From the NCBI GenBank assembly GCA_030627905.1, contig DAOVRZ010000066.1, positions 1-32,231 of the forward strand: a DNA stretch of 32,231 nucleotides. Reading direction: 5' to 3'. Each line of letters starts with the position of its first letter. Position 1 is the first letter of the stretch. The translations under genes were made by a program, and so were the position numbers. Below the pieces are notes generated by a model. The model did no database searches, was not told the DNA's origin, and saw nothing but the letters and a program-made list of their open reading frames with translations. Positions 23,822-32,181 of this stretch are shown here, one piece after another. This DNA comes from JAGMES01 sp023128035 (GTDB taxonomy: Bacteria > Bacillota > Halanaerobiia > DY22613).

Positions 23822-25135
23822 CTAGTCCATCTTCAATGCATCAACAGGACGTACTCTTGCAGCCTGACTGGCAGGATATAGGCCAAAAATAAGGCTGGTC
23901 AAAAGCGCAACTCCAATCCCAACTAGCCAGTTCAAAATCGACAGACCTAGAGGAATACGAGTTAATTTACTTAATAACTTTAAACCACCAAAACCCAAAC
24001 CAACTCCTAAAATACTTCCAAATATACCTAAAATCAGCGCTTCAGCAAGGAATAAATTAAACACATCTCGCCGACTGGCTCCTAAAGCTGTTGAAATCCC
24101 AATCTGCTTGTAACGTCTTAAAACCTTTGCCATCATTAGATTCAATATGTTTATAGAAGCAATTAAAAGAGCAGCACAGGAAAATAGACCCATTATCTTA
24201 CCTATAACAAATATAGTCTTTTTACCTTGACTCTGAAAAGTATACATACCTGTAACATCTATTCCCTCAGCCAAATACTGGGTCACATAGTTTTTTAACT
24301 GATTACGAAATACCTCTAACTCAACACTGTCTTTTGCTTGAATATAGAATTCTCTCAATTCATTATTCTCTTCTTGCTGAAATTCATTTACATAGCTAAA
24401 AAATGGAATAAATCCTTGGCGATTCAAATCTTCTACCATTCCTAATCCCGCTATATACTCTACCTCTTCCTCATCACTCTCTCTATGCACCACACCAATT
24501 ACTTTATAACTTCCAAGATGTAGTTTGATCTCCTTTCCAATCGGATCTTCATTTGGGAAAAGAGAATCAGCCAACTCATCTCCTATTACAATAACTTTAC
24601 TTTTATCTAACAAATCCGCTCCTCTAAAGAGATCTCCCGTTACTAATGAAAGCTCAGCAGCCTGAAAAATTTCTGGACTGGCCAAACGAAATTCCAGCAT
24701 ATTATCTCTATACCATTTTTCTTCTTCTTCCGGGTCATCAAAAATAGGTCTAGGTCCTTCTTCTTCACTTGCTAAACTTTCTGCTCTCATTTCGCTAAAC
24801 CAGATCAATTCAACTCCTTCTAAATCAAATTCTTTCAATTTTAAATAATCTTCAAAGGTGACTTTTGGTTTTTCCTCATCAACCAGGCCAATTCTCTTCA
24901 AAGGTTTTCCTATGTCTTCAAATTGAAAGTTATTTTGTCTTGAAACAAGTTGAAAAACACGCATATTTTGATCGTTCATTATGCTAGAAGTTTGCTTTGT
25001 TAAACCTTCCATTAATCCTACAACACAACAGATTACGCCAACCCCTAAAGCTATACCCAATATAATCAAGATAGATTCCAATAATCTTTTTCGAATCTGC
25101 CTCAATCCCCAACGAATGGTATCTAAAATAGTCAA
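23822..25135 (-). CDS. MacB/FtsX-type ABC permease
   Basis: Second permease of 437 residues, same architecture as the next gene: an N-terminal helix in LLESILIILGIALGVGVICCVVGL, a long periplasmic domain rich in Asp and Glu (about 50-315), and C-terminal helices with RRYKQIGISTALGASRRDVFNLFLAEAL and ASQAARVRPVDALKMD. It starts with TTG after AGGGGG. Together with 22577-23806 it gives a two-permease MacB-like exporter. Confidence 0.9.
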   Translation of the reverse strand: MTILDTIRWGLRQIRKRLLESILIILGIALGVGVICCVVGLMEGLTKQTSSIMNDQNMRVFQLVSRQNNFQFEDIGKPLKRIGLVDEEKPKVTFEDYLKLKEFDLEGVELIWFSEMRAESLASEEEGPRPIFDDPEEEEKWYRDNMLEFRLASPEIFQAAELSLVTGDLFRGADLLDKSKVIVIGDELADSLFPNEDPIGKEIKLHLGSYKVIGVVHRESDEEEVEYIAGLGMVEDLNRQGFIPFFSYVNEFQQEENNELREFYIQAKDSVELEVFRNQLKNYVTQYLAEGIDVTGMYTFQSQGKKTIFVIGKIMGLFSCAALLIASINILNLMMAKVLRRYKQIGISTALGASRRDVFNLFLAEALILGIFGSILGVGLGFGGLKLLSKLTRIPLGLSILNWLVGIGVALLTSLIFGLYPASQAARVRPVDALKMD

Positions 25136-25166
25136 ATCTGATTCCCCCTTTTTCTATACGACTGAA

Positions 25167-26570
25167 CTACTTATAAAACTCATCCAAACAAAGCATCTCT
25201 CCTAAGGATAACTTTCCAAGAATAAGTTGTTTTCTAATCTCTAAATTAGAAATAATCTGCTCCTTTATGCGAATTTGTGCTTCCAATATGTCCACATCAG
25301 CAAGGTATCCTTCTTGATATTGGGCAACAACTCGTTCATAACGTTCTTCACTTTCTGTTAACTTTTTCTCTCCCCTTCTCAACCTTTCATCTAAGATTTG
25401 TACCTCTTCCACCTGACTAATGAGATTATAGGTCAGTTGACTTTTCATCTCCGCCAAAGCAATCTCCTGACGTTCTAACTGAATTTGTGCTGCCTCAATA
25501 TCTAATTTCAAAGAAGGGTTGTATAAATCTTTAGATAAACCAACACTTCCAGATACGTTTACAAATTCCTCTTGGCCTGTATCATAGCTTAAACCCAATC
25601 CCATTTGAACCTGCCAATCTGTTGATTTTTTTATCTGGGCCAGATTTTCTTCCACCTTCTGCAAAGCCAATAGACCTTTTTGTAAAGAATAATTGTCCTG
25701 CAAATATCCTTCCATATGCTCTGAATTCCAATTTTGCACGAAAAGATCTATATTTTCTGTAACCAAATCTAGATCACTCGAATTATAACTAAAGATTAAC
25801 TTTTGTTCAAATAATTCATTATACTCTAAAATACCAAAAAGCCTAGCAAAATCACGTTTTGCAACTTTCTGATCTCTCTCTATCTGATTTAAAGAATCTT
25901 GAGCGTCTTCAACCTGATCCTTCACCTTATAAAAAACCATTTCAGAAATAATTCCTGCATCGTACTGATGCTCTGCCTGATCCAATTGATATCGATAAAG
26001 TTCCAACTTGTGCTGTGCTAGATTAACCTTATATTCACAAAGACTAAGCTGAAAATATCTTTGAATTACATCCATTACCAGATTAGCTTTACTAGAATAA
26101 AGTTGATTTTCTTGTTCCAAATAAGCAATTTCAGATGTAATATCTCTAGTTGTAGATGTCAATATATCCTCCAGATTTAGAGAAAAATTAAAATTTCCAC
26201 TTAGCTGAATCTTCCCATCCAAATCCTTTTTAAACCCACTTCCACCTGACATATTAACCTTGTAAGGCAAATGTGCTGAGTAATTTACTGCTGGCAAATA
26301 ATCAAATTCCAAACCATTCAGGTTCTTACTTACAGGATTCATTGAAAGCGATACATTCTGAACACCTAATTTTTCTTGATAACTTAAACCCTCCAGCGCC
26401 AAATAATAATCTCTAACCATCAATTGAAAATCTGGATTCTCTATTAACGCACGTTCAATCCAATCCGCTAAATTTAATGATTCATTTGCAAACAAACTAG
26501 ATACACCACACATAAGTACCACAAGCATTATCGTAAAACTTATTGTAATTCTCTTAAATTTACTCATCAT
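25167..26570 (-). CDS. TolC-family outer-membrane efflux protein
   Basis: Outer-membrane factor of the TolC type. It has a signal peptide ending near VSSLFANES, then long alpha-helical heptad repeats typical of the periplasmic tunnel (for example VNLAQHKLELYRYQLDQAEH and LERQEIALAEMKSQLTYNL), and two OEP repeats separated by beta segments. It overlaps the preceding TolC gene by about 11 bases. GGAAGTG precedes two ATG codons (26570, 26567); the GTG at 26576 is too close to this site. Its presence indicates an outer membrane. Confidence 0.88.
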   Translation of the reverse strand: MMSKFKRITISFTIMLVVLMCGVSSLFANESLNLADWIERALIENPDFQLMVRDYYLALEGLSYQEKLGVQNVSLSMNPVSKNLNGLEFDYLPAVNYSAHLPYKVNMSGGSGFKKDLDGKIQLSGNFNFSLNLEDILTSTTRDITSEIAYLEQENQLYSSKANLVMDVIQRYFQLSLCEYKVNLAQHKLELYRYQLDQAEHQYDAGIISEMVFYKVKDQVEDAQDSLNQIERDQKVAKRDFARLFGILEYNELFEQKLIFSYNSSDLDLVTENIDLFVQNWNSEHMEGYLQDNYSLQKGLLALQKVEENLAQIKKSTDWQVQMGLGLSYDTGQEEFVNVSGSVGLSKDLYNPSLKLDIEAAQIQLERQEIALAEMKSQLTYNLISQVEEVQILDERLRRGEKKLTESEERYERVVAQYQEGYLADVDILEAQIRIKEQIISNLEIRKQLILGKLSLGEMLCLDEFYK

Positions 26571-27666
26571 TATCACTTCCCGACATCTCTATATATAGTG
26601 AATATCCTTTGCCGACAGTCTGATTGAATGATGCCTTAGCCAGATTATAATCATATATAGCCTGAATCCACCCAGACTCAGCATCAATTAAATTACTATG
26701 GCCATTGACCATCTCTAATAATGCAATCATTCCTGCATCATATTTTATTTTCAAAATTTCTAACTCTTTTTCAGTCTTTTGATATGCTTCTAAAGCATTA
26801 TTAACATTATCACAACTAGAATTTATACTCACATAAGCATTCCGTACTCTGATAATCATCTCTTTTTTAGCCTCTTCAAGTAGATAGTGAGCCTTTTCAA
26901 GGGCATGTTTGGCTTTTTCACACTCTTTTTTAGGAACATAAGTCTTTTCTTTTAGTTCTAAAAATTCTTCGGCATCTTCCACAGCTCTTTTTGCATTTTT
27001 AAGATTCTGGGTATGCTGATTAGCATATTGAATTGATTCTGTTAAATCAACTTCCATAGGATCATATGGAAACTTTTGATCAGTCAATTCAAAGACTCTA
27101 TCTAATTCCCATCCCATTTTAAGACTAAAACCCATTTTTGCAGTCTCAAGATTAAAATATGCATATGTTAAGCCCTTTTCTTCTGTTTCAACTTTTTCTT
27201 TAATCATAAGCAAATCCTTTTCAGAGACCAATCCACCATCATATTTAATTTTAACGATCTCTAGCTGTTTTTTACTCCATTCTAACGAACGTTTTTTACT
27301 CTCAACTGTTTGTACAGTCTTCAAAATTTGATAATAGCTTTCTTCAATCTCCAGAGCCAGATTCATTTTTACCTCTCTCAAAGCTTCCCTTGCTCTCCGG
27401 ACCGTCTCTTCTTTCTCTTTTAAGTCTTTTAAAGCTACCTGCCTTGGATCTTCCATCTTCAATCTCTCTAACTCCCATATTGCATCCTGTAAATCATATT
27501 CAGCAAAAAGTATCTCAGAATGGTTTTGTAGAGCCTCGCTAACACAATCAAAGAGAGTTAACCTGGGTACTACACTCTCCTCCTCAGCAAATACCATTCC
27601 TGAATATAATAAGAATAATAATATAAAAACATAAAAAAATATAAAACTCTTTTTCCTAATATTCAT
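26560..27666 (-). CDS. TolC-family outer-membrane efflux protein (short)
   Basis: First gene of the export operon, 368 residues. A signal peptide ends SGMVFA-EEE. The body is long helices with TolC repeats (KKQLEIVKIKYDGGLVSEKDLLMIKEKVE and the parallel EKELEILKIKYDAGMIALLEMVNGHSNLI). It is about 100 residues shorter than its neighbour, and charged runs such as DLKEKEETVRRAREALREVK suggest loss of the beta-barrel strands of one half, so it may not form a normal trimeric barrel by itself. AGGAGGGG precedes the ATG. Confidence 0.85.
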   Translation of the reverse strand: MNIRKKSFIFFYVFILLFLLYSGMVFAEEESVVPRLTLFDCVSEALQNHSEILFAEYDLQDAIWELERLKMEDPRQVALKDLKEKEETVRRAREALREVKMNLALEIEESYYQILKTVQTVESKKRSLEWSKKQLEIVKIKYDGGLVSEKDLLMIKEKVETEEKGLTYAYFNLETAKMGFSLKMGWELDRVFELTDQKFPYDPMEVDLTESIQYANQHTQNLKNAKRAVEDAEEFLELKEKTYVPKKECEKAKHALEKAHYLLEEAKKEMIIRVRNAYVSINSSCDNVNNALEAYQKTEKELEILKIKYDAGMIALLEMVNGHSNLIDAESGWIQAIYDYNLAKASFNQTVGKGYSLYIEMSGSDNDE

Positions 27667-27720
27667 CTTTCCCCTCCTCTTTTAATTATTCTCTATGTTT
27701 TTTTCGCCAAAAAAATGAAC

Positions 27721-27736
27721 TTTCCTTCAAAGGAAA
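27721..27736. promoter_or_regulatory. Candidate operator TTTCCTTCAAAGGAAA
   Basis: A perfect 7+2+7 palindrome in the 136-base divergent region between the TolC operon and the gene at 27803. It stands just upstream of the plus-strand promoter (TTTATC at 27739, TATAAT at 27762-27767, 17 bases apart). A two-base centre favours a protein-binding DNA dyad over an RNA hairpin. It could co-regulate both directions. Confidence 0.4.
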
Positions 27737-27802
27737 ACTTTATCTTATCAAGAATACTATATATAATGATTAGCCCACAATATCTTAAAAGGAGGGATCG
27801 CT

Positions 27803-29242
27803 ATGAAAAGAATTCTAAACTCATGCAAGTATACATTCTTTATAGTGCTTATTCTTTTATTAGCAACTCCATTTGCCTTAGCTCGTTTTAATTATGAGAT
27901 AGGAGAACAACACGAAATTTTGAATGTTTATCGGAATGGAAGTATTATGCTTGAAAAAGAGTTCACTTTCCATGTTAAGTCCAGTTCTAACGAAAATGGT
28001 ACAGAAGTTTGGGTTGGTCTTCCGACTGATGATACATCTGTCATCAGTGCATCTTATATCATCAATGGAAAAGAAACTCCACTAAAATTTAAGATTGAAA
28101 AGGGAAATGATGAGCAACACGTTATATTTACCAATTTTCTACCTATTCGACCAGGTGAAACAGGTAAATTCCACTTTTATGCCAGAATTCCTGATCTAAT
28201 ATACTGGCTGAACAAAGACCAATTAAAAAAAGACACAGAGGAACAACTTGTATCCATCTCTTATATTCCAGCATGGTGGGACAAAGCCGTAACTAAATCT
28301 CTTACATTGGAGATGAGTTTTGAAAATGGAATAATACCATCAGATTTAAGTTTTGCAACACAACAAAAACCCACACAGGTTTTAGAAAATCGTTTTATCT
28401 GGGAGTATTCCAACATCCCTGCAGATACTCGTAAAAAACATGCTATCATACTGCCTCGTCAATTCTTCAGTGCGAGTATGAAGCCATTAAAGAATTGGAT
28501 GCCTACATGGGTACTCTTACTTATTTTAGCTATAATCCTTGTTACAGTTTTAGGAACTGCACTACTTATAATCTATAGTGTAAAAAATAAACGTTATCAA
28601 ACACCAGTAGCTTACATGAAAGGTGATAAAGCCTATACATCCTTTGACCCAGTAGAGGCTGCATTTTTCTTCAACCTTCCAACCGATTTAACTGCAAAGT
28701 TGATCATCATCGGCTTAATGAAGAAAAATGTTATAAAGCTTAAAGACGATATAATGCAGCGAGTACCAACTTTAGAGTCATTAACCTGGTATGAAGAATT
28801 CTTCCTTGATAGTATTGATAAAAACGTCCAGATTATTTCTGATAAATGGAGAGAGAATTACCCAGAGATGTTAGGGCGCTTTTTTAAACAGATCGACGGT
28901 TATTGTGGTCGACAGACAAGAGCTTATTATACCAAATGGCTTAAAGATACTACCTTTACTGAGAAAGATGACCCTCGTTGGGCTATAATAAAAGAGCAAT
29001 TAGCGAGTGGAATTTTTGAAAAACCTGTAAAAGAACGAGTTCAAAGTACAACACCTGGATATTTAAATCCATATCTTCCACTCATTTATCTAACAGTGAT
29101 TAATCCAGGATTGCAAAAAGAAAACAAAGCACATTATCGTACTGTATTTCCAGGAGAAACTAATCAAGGTGGAGATACATCAGGAACTGGTTGTGCCTGT
29201 GCGTGTGCCTGTGCTTGTGCAAGTAGCGGGGGATGTACATGA
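27803..29242 (+). CDS. Membrane protein with cytoplasmic Cys-Ala repeat tail
   Basis: A 479-residue protein with a signal peptide (1 to about 27), an external beta-rich domain to about 230, one membrane helix (about 234-260) and a cytoplasmic domain that ends in TGCACACACACASSGGCT: five Cys alternating with Ala (464, 466, 468, 470, 472) plus C478. The layout resembles DUF2207-type membrane proteins, whose tails are usually Gly/Ser-rich. The next gene is a radical SAM/SPASM enzyme that overlaps the stop codon (ATGA), and the tail is on the side of the membrane where that enzyme works. The inference is that the tail is a peptide substrate, perhaps for thioether cross-links. AAAGGAGGG precedes the ATG. 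Function unknown. Confidence 0.65.
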   Translation: MKRILNSCKYTFFIVLILLLATPFALARFNYEIGEQHEILNVYRNGSIMLEKEFTFHVKSSSNENGTEVWVGLPTDDTSVISASYIINGKETPLKFKIEKGNDEQHVIFTNFLPIRPGETGKFHFYARIPDLIYWLNKDQLKKDTEEQLVSISYIPAWWDKAVTKSLTLEMSFENGIIPSDLSFATQQKPTQVLENRFIWEYSNIPADTRKKHAIILPRQFFSASMKPLKNWMPTWVLLLILAIILVTVLGTALLIIYSVKNKRYQTPVAYMKGDKAYTSFDPVEAAFFFNLPTDLTAKLIIIGLMKKNVIKLKDDIMQRVPTLESLTWYEEFFLDSIDKNVQIISDKWRENYPEMLGRFFKQIDGYCGRQTRAYYTKWLKDTTFTEKDDPRWAIIKEQLASGIFEKPVKERVQSTTPGYLNPYLPLIYLTVINPGLQKENKAHYRTVFPGETNQGGDTSGTGCACACACACASSGGCT

Positions 29243-30540
29243 TACGAATAAAAACTGTAACAAAACCAATCCACAGTGTTGTGGAAGATTATAATTGGCA
29301 TCTTAGGCCTGAGAGAAATAAATCTAATGAAAACATATCCAAAGATCTAAAAGGAATTCTGATTATCAATGGAGTCAAAGTCATCTACTTAAATAATTCA
29401 GCTTATAATTATCTTAATACCTTCCTCCATGCAAACAAAAACCATCGCCTAACAATCTGGCGCATGGCGTTACAAAACAAAATTTTTCCCAAAAGGGCAC
29501 AGAAAGATTGGGAAAGATTATACAACGATCTGATTCAAGCCTCTAGGGGTTGCTGTGAAGGCACAGGAATAGAAGTTAAATCTGATATTCTTTGCTTTTC
29601 AGCTCCACTCAGAGTTGATCTAGCATTAACCTATAGATGCAACAATGACTGTACACATTGCTATGCAGGTGGAGATCATCAAACCGATGAATTAAATACC
29701 GAAGAGTGGTATCAAATTATCGACAAACTCCACTCTTTCGGTGTACCTCAAGTCATTTTCACTGGTGGAGAAAGTTTGATCAGACCTGATCTGGAAAAAT
29801 TGATCGCTCACGCTAAAGGTAGAAAGATGATTACAGGTTTAATCACCAATGGAAGACTTTTAACCAAACCAAGAGTGAAAAGTTTAGCAAATGCAGGTTT
29901 GGATTTTGTTCAGATTACGGTAGAATCAATAGAATCCAAGATTCATAATCAAATGGTTGGCATTGATGAATCATCTGGTATAAACGCACTTCAAGAAACC
30001 TTAGAAGGAGTTCAAAATGCCTTAAATTCATCAATACGTGTGACAACTAATACTACTATTACTAGACTTAATGCTTCAACTTCTGTCTCGACTATATCAA
30101 AACTTATTCAAAGTGGAGTTAAACGAATTGGTGTAAATAGTATCATCCGTGCTCAGCGTGGAAAAAATACGGATGGAATTAGCCATAAAGAGATGGAAAA
30201 GATTCTACCCGAAATACGTCAATTATGTTTACAATCAAATGTAGAGATGCTCTGGTTTACTCCTACTTGCTATCAGCAACTAAACCCGATTACTCTTCAA
30301 TTAGGAGTAAAAAGCTGTAGTGCGGCATCTATTGTATTAGCTATCGAGCCTACAGGCCGTGTGATTCCCTGTCAGTCTTACTTTGAAGGACTGGGAGATG
30401 CCAGGACTGATTCTTTTGAAGATATCTGGAATCATCCTTTAGCGCTTGAGATTAGGGAAAAAAGATGGGTGAAGGATAGTTGTCGTGGATGTGCACATTT
30501 TAAGGCTTGTGGTGGGGGATGTCCGTTGGAAGTGGGGTAG
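29239..30540 (+). CDS. Radical SAM/SPASM peptide-modifying enzyme
   Basis: Radical SAM enzyme of about 433 residues. The 4Fe-4S motif CNNDCTHC is at about 134-141, FTGGESLIRPDL follows, and the C-terminus has a SPASM-type cysteine set (PCQSY, SCRGCAHFKACGGGCP). The first 110 residues form a separate domain that may bind the substrate and that contains a CC pair (RGCCEG). The start at 29239 is preferred to 29233 because GGGGGA in the preceding tail codons is then correctly spaced and the ATG overlaps the upstream TGA. Such enzymes mature ribosomal peptides or activate partner enzymes; here the Cys-Ala tail upstream is the likely substrate. Confidence 0.88.
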   Translation: MIRIKTVTKPIHSVVEDYNWHLRPERNKSNENISKDLKGILIINGVKVIYLNNSAYNYLNTFLHANKNHRLTIWRMALQNKIFPKRAQKDWERLYNDLIQASRGCCEGTGIEVKSDILCFSAPLRVDLALTYRCNNDCTHCYAGGDHQTDELNTEEWYQIIDKLHSFGVPQVIFTGGESLIRPDLEKLIAHAKGRKMITGLITNGRLLTKPRVKSLANAGLDFVQITVESIESKIHNQMVGIDESSGINALQETLEGVQNALNSSIRVTTNTTITRLNASTSVSTISKLIQSGVKRIGVNSIIRAQRGKNTDGISHKEMEKILPEIRQLCLQSNVEMLWFTPTCYQQLNPITLQLGVKSCSAASIVLAIEPTGRVIPCQSYFEGLGDARTDSFEDIWNHPLALEIREKRWVKDSCRGCAHFKACGGGCPLEVG

Positions 30541-30550
30541 TTATATATAT

Positions 30551-30580
30551 AAAAAGCTGGATATTATTCCAGCTTTTTAT
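30551..30580. terminator. Bidirectional terminator
   Basis: AAAAAGCTGGA (30551-30561) and TCCAGCTTTTT (30568-30578) form an 11-bp stem with A and T runs on both sides, ending the radical SAM operon and the converging pseudogene. Confidence 0.85.
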
Positions 30581-30588
30581 ATTAAACA

Positions 30589-31104
30589 TTATATTTCTGG
30601 AATTACAATCTTAAACTCACCTTTTCCAATAAAAATCACCAAAGCTTTTTTCAAATTCTCCCGATCTCTAAACTGATTACTATGCTATATTCCTTTTTCT
30701 TTGACCCTATCTAGTAGACCTTCATCACCCTTCTTCAAATATTTCAACTCCAAAAAACTAAGCAAAATAACTTTAACATATTTTTCATCAAATTTAACCA
30801 AATCCCGATTGGAAAGAGTCTTTAAAACATGCTCACTTATATAATTCAAATAATGTTCAACTTCACCCTCATAGGCCATGACTTCAATTGCTTTTCTTAA
30901 TTCTTCTGTCTCTATTTTTAATTGAAACTCTTCTTTTAACTTATTTTCAAAATATTTAGAATCATACATCTGATCAAATGAAATTTTTGTCACTAAATCA
31001 GAAGTAACCTGTTCATCTGTAATAATATTTTCTAACACCTTGCGATTCTCCTGATTAAAATTTAAACGATTTAATCTACCATAATCAATCTTAACATTGA
31101 CCAA
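30589..31104 (-). pseudogene. Remnant of AAA-ATPase/PD-(D/E)XK nuclease-like gene
   Basis: A 139-codon frame (IDYGRLNRLNFNQENRKVL, then VTSDLVTKISFDQMYDS, LSNRDLVKFDEKYVKVILLSF and ELKYLKKGDEGLLDRVKE) is followed by an in-frame TAG at 30685. The same frame then continues for 31 codons to TAA at 30589 with NLKKALVIFIGKGEFKIVIP. These pieces resemble, in order, the middle and C-terminal parts of the AAA-ATPase-like/DUF1703 nuclease proteins common in Halanaerobiales and clostridia. The nuclease core expected between LLSF and ELKYLKK is missing, and no ATPase domain lies upstream. Internal deletions plus a nonsense codon make a decayed gene. Family recognition is from memory. Confidence 0.55.
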
Positions 31105-31151
31105 ATTAAAATATAATTTTAACGTAAATAGTAAAATTTATATTTTATTAT

Positions 31152-31181
31152 TTGACAAGTATAAGATAAATATTGTATAAT
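31152..31181 (+). promoter_or_regulatory. Promoter of candidate precursor peptide
   Basis: TTGACA (31152-31157), 18 bases, TATAAT (31176-31181), about 50 bases before the precursor ATG. Confidence 0.75.
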
Positions 31182-31238
31182 TCAAAAGTAATATTCATAT
31201 TAATTAAAAAAGTTAATATTATTGAAGGAGGTGAAAAA

Positions 31239-31361
31239 ATGTTAAAACCAAAATTTGAGAAAGCTAATGTTATTGCATGTGGTATTTGCCCAGGTTCTGG
31301 AGTATCTTTGGGTTATTCAATCTTTTTACCTGTATGTGGTGTGGTAAATGCTGCTGTATAA
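31239..31361 (+). CDS. Candidate radical-SAM RiPP precursor peptide
   Basis: A 40-residue peptide with a perfect ribosome site (GAAGGAGGTG, eight bases before the ATG). It starts MLKPKFEKANVIA, then has C14 and C17 (ACGICPGSG), a hydrophobic stretch and C33 (PVCGVVNAAV). It lies 70 bases before a PqqD-domain radical SAM gene and is separated from it by a strong hairpin, the usual layout for a precursor made in excess over its modifying enzyme. No known precursor family is recognised. The Cys pattern would suit a sactipeptide or ranthipeptide. The frame can be opened at 31173, but that start has no ribosome site. Confidence 0.65.
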   Translation: MLKPKFEKANVIACGICPGSGVSLGYSIFLPVCGVVNAAV

Positions 31362-31377
31362 CCAAAAAATCAAGCCC

Positions 31378-31410
31378 AATAAAGGCAGAATATTTTATTC
31401 TGCCTTTATT
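31378..31410 (+). terminator. Attenuating hairpin between precursor and radical SAM gene
   Basis: A perfect 15-bp stem: AATAAAGGCAGAATA (31378-31392) and TATTCTGCCTTTATT (31396-31410) with a three-base loop. The following sequence (CATTG) has no long T-run, although the stem itself ends in TTTATT, so partial read-through is likely. Confidence 0.7.
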
Positions 31411-31431
31411 CATTGAAATGAGGTGTAGTAT

Positions 31432-32034
31432 ATGTATCCGTTTTTAAAAGGTAATGTAAGTATACATTTGACTCCGAGTCATAGTCTAATTTATGACCAA
31501 AATTCTCTCTATGATGCAGAATATTTGAACAAAACAGCATCAGAGATTTTAGAATTATGTGGAGGTCTTTATACAACTACAGATATTGCTAAAATTATGT
31601 CTGAAAGGTATAATGAAGAGTTTTTTGCCGCTCAAGAGTTTGTTAACGAATTTCTTGAAGAAGCTCATAAAAAAGGTTATATCTATTTTTTACCTAAAGC
31701 ACAGAAAGTGAAATGTGAAATAAGTGGGACTTATAAGGTAATAACCCCTTTATCTATATCCATGGAAATTACGAAAAAGTGTCCTATGAGTTGCCGCCAT
31801 TGCTATGTTGAATCAAGTAGAGATAATAATGTTTTTTTAGATTTTGAGGAAATTATGTTAATTCTTGATGAAGCTCGTGACTTAGGAATTCCAAATATGT
31901 TTTTGACGGGTGGAGAAATTTTTGAACATCCTAGACTTTTGGAAATTATAGATTATATTTATAATAATTTTCACTCCTTAACTTTAGCAACAAGCGGATA
32001 TTATATTGATGAAGAAAAGATTAATATTTTGTAA
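31432..32034 (+). pseudogene. Truncated PqqD-like/radical SAM maturase
   Basis: A 200-residue product: an N-terminal PqqD-like recognition domain (about 10-90, with YLNKTASEILELCGG), the radical SAM motif CPMSCRHC (C117, C121, C124) and FLTGGEIFEHPRLLEIIDYI, then a stop at 32034. Complete enzymes of this type run to more than 400 residues and include the rest of the barrel and a SPASM region, so more than half is missing. The sequence after the stop does not continue the protein in any visible frame and leads to a new promoter and gene start, suggesting an insertion. GAGGTG precedes the ATG. It is probably inactive unless the truncation is repaired or complemented. Confidence 0.75.
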
Positions 32035-32181
32035 CTATTCAGTCGAATCAACAAATTCGTACTAAATCCCATTAAGTTTTTTACTGTTTTAATCTATTCT
32101 TTTAATTTATAAATACACATAAAAGTTGTTCCAAGTTGGCTTGAAGTGTTGAAAATGCTGTCTTCTGCTACCGTTTTGTGC

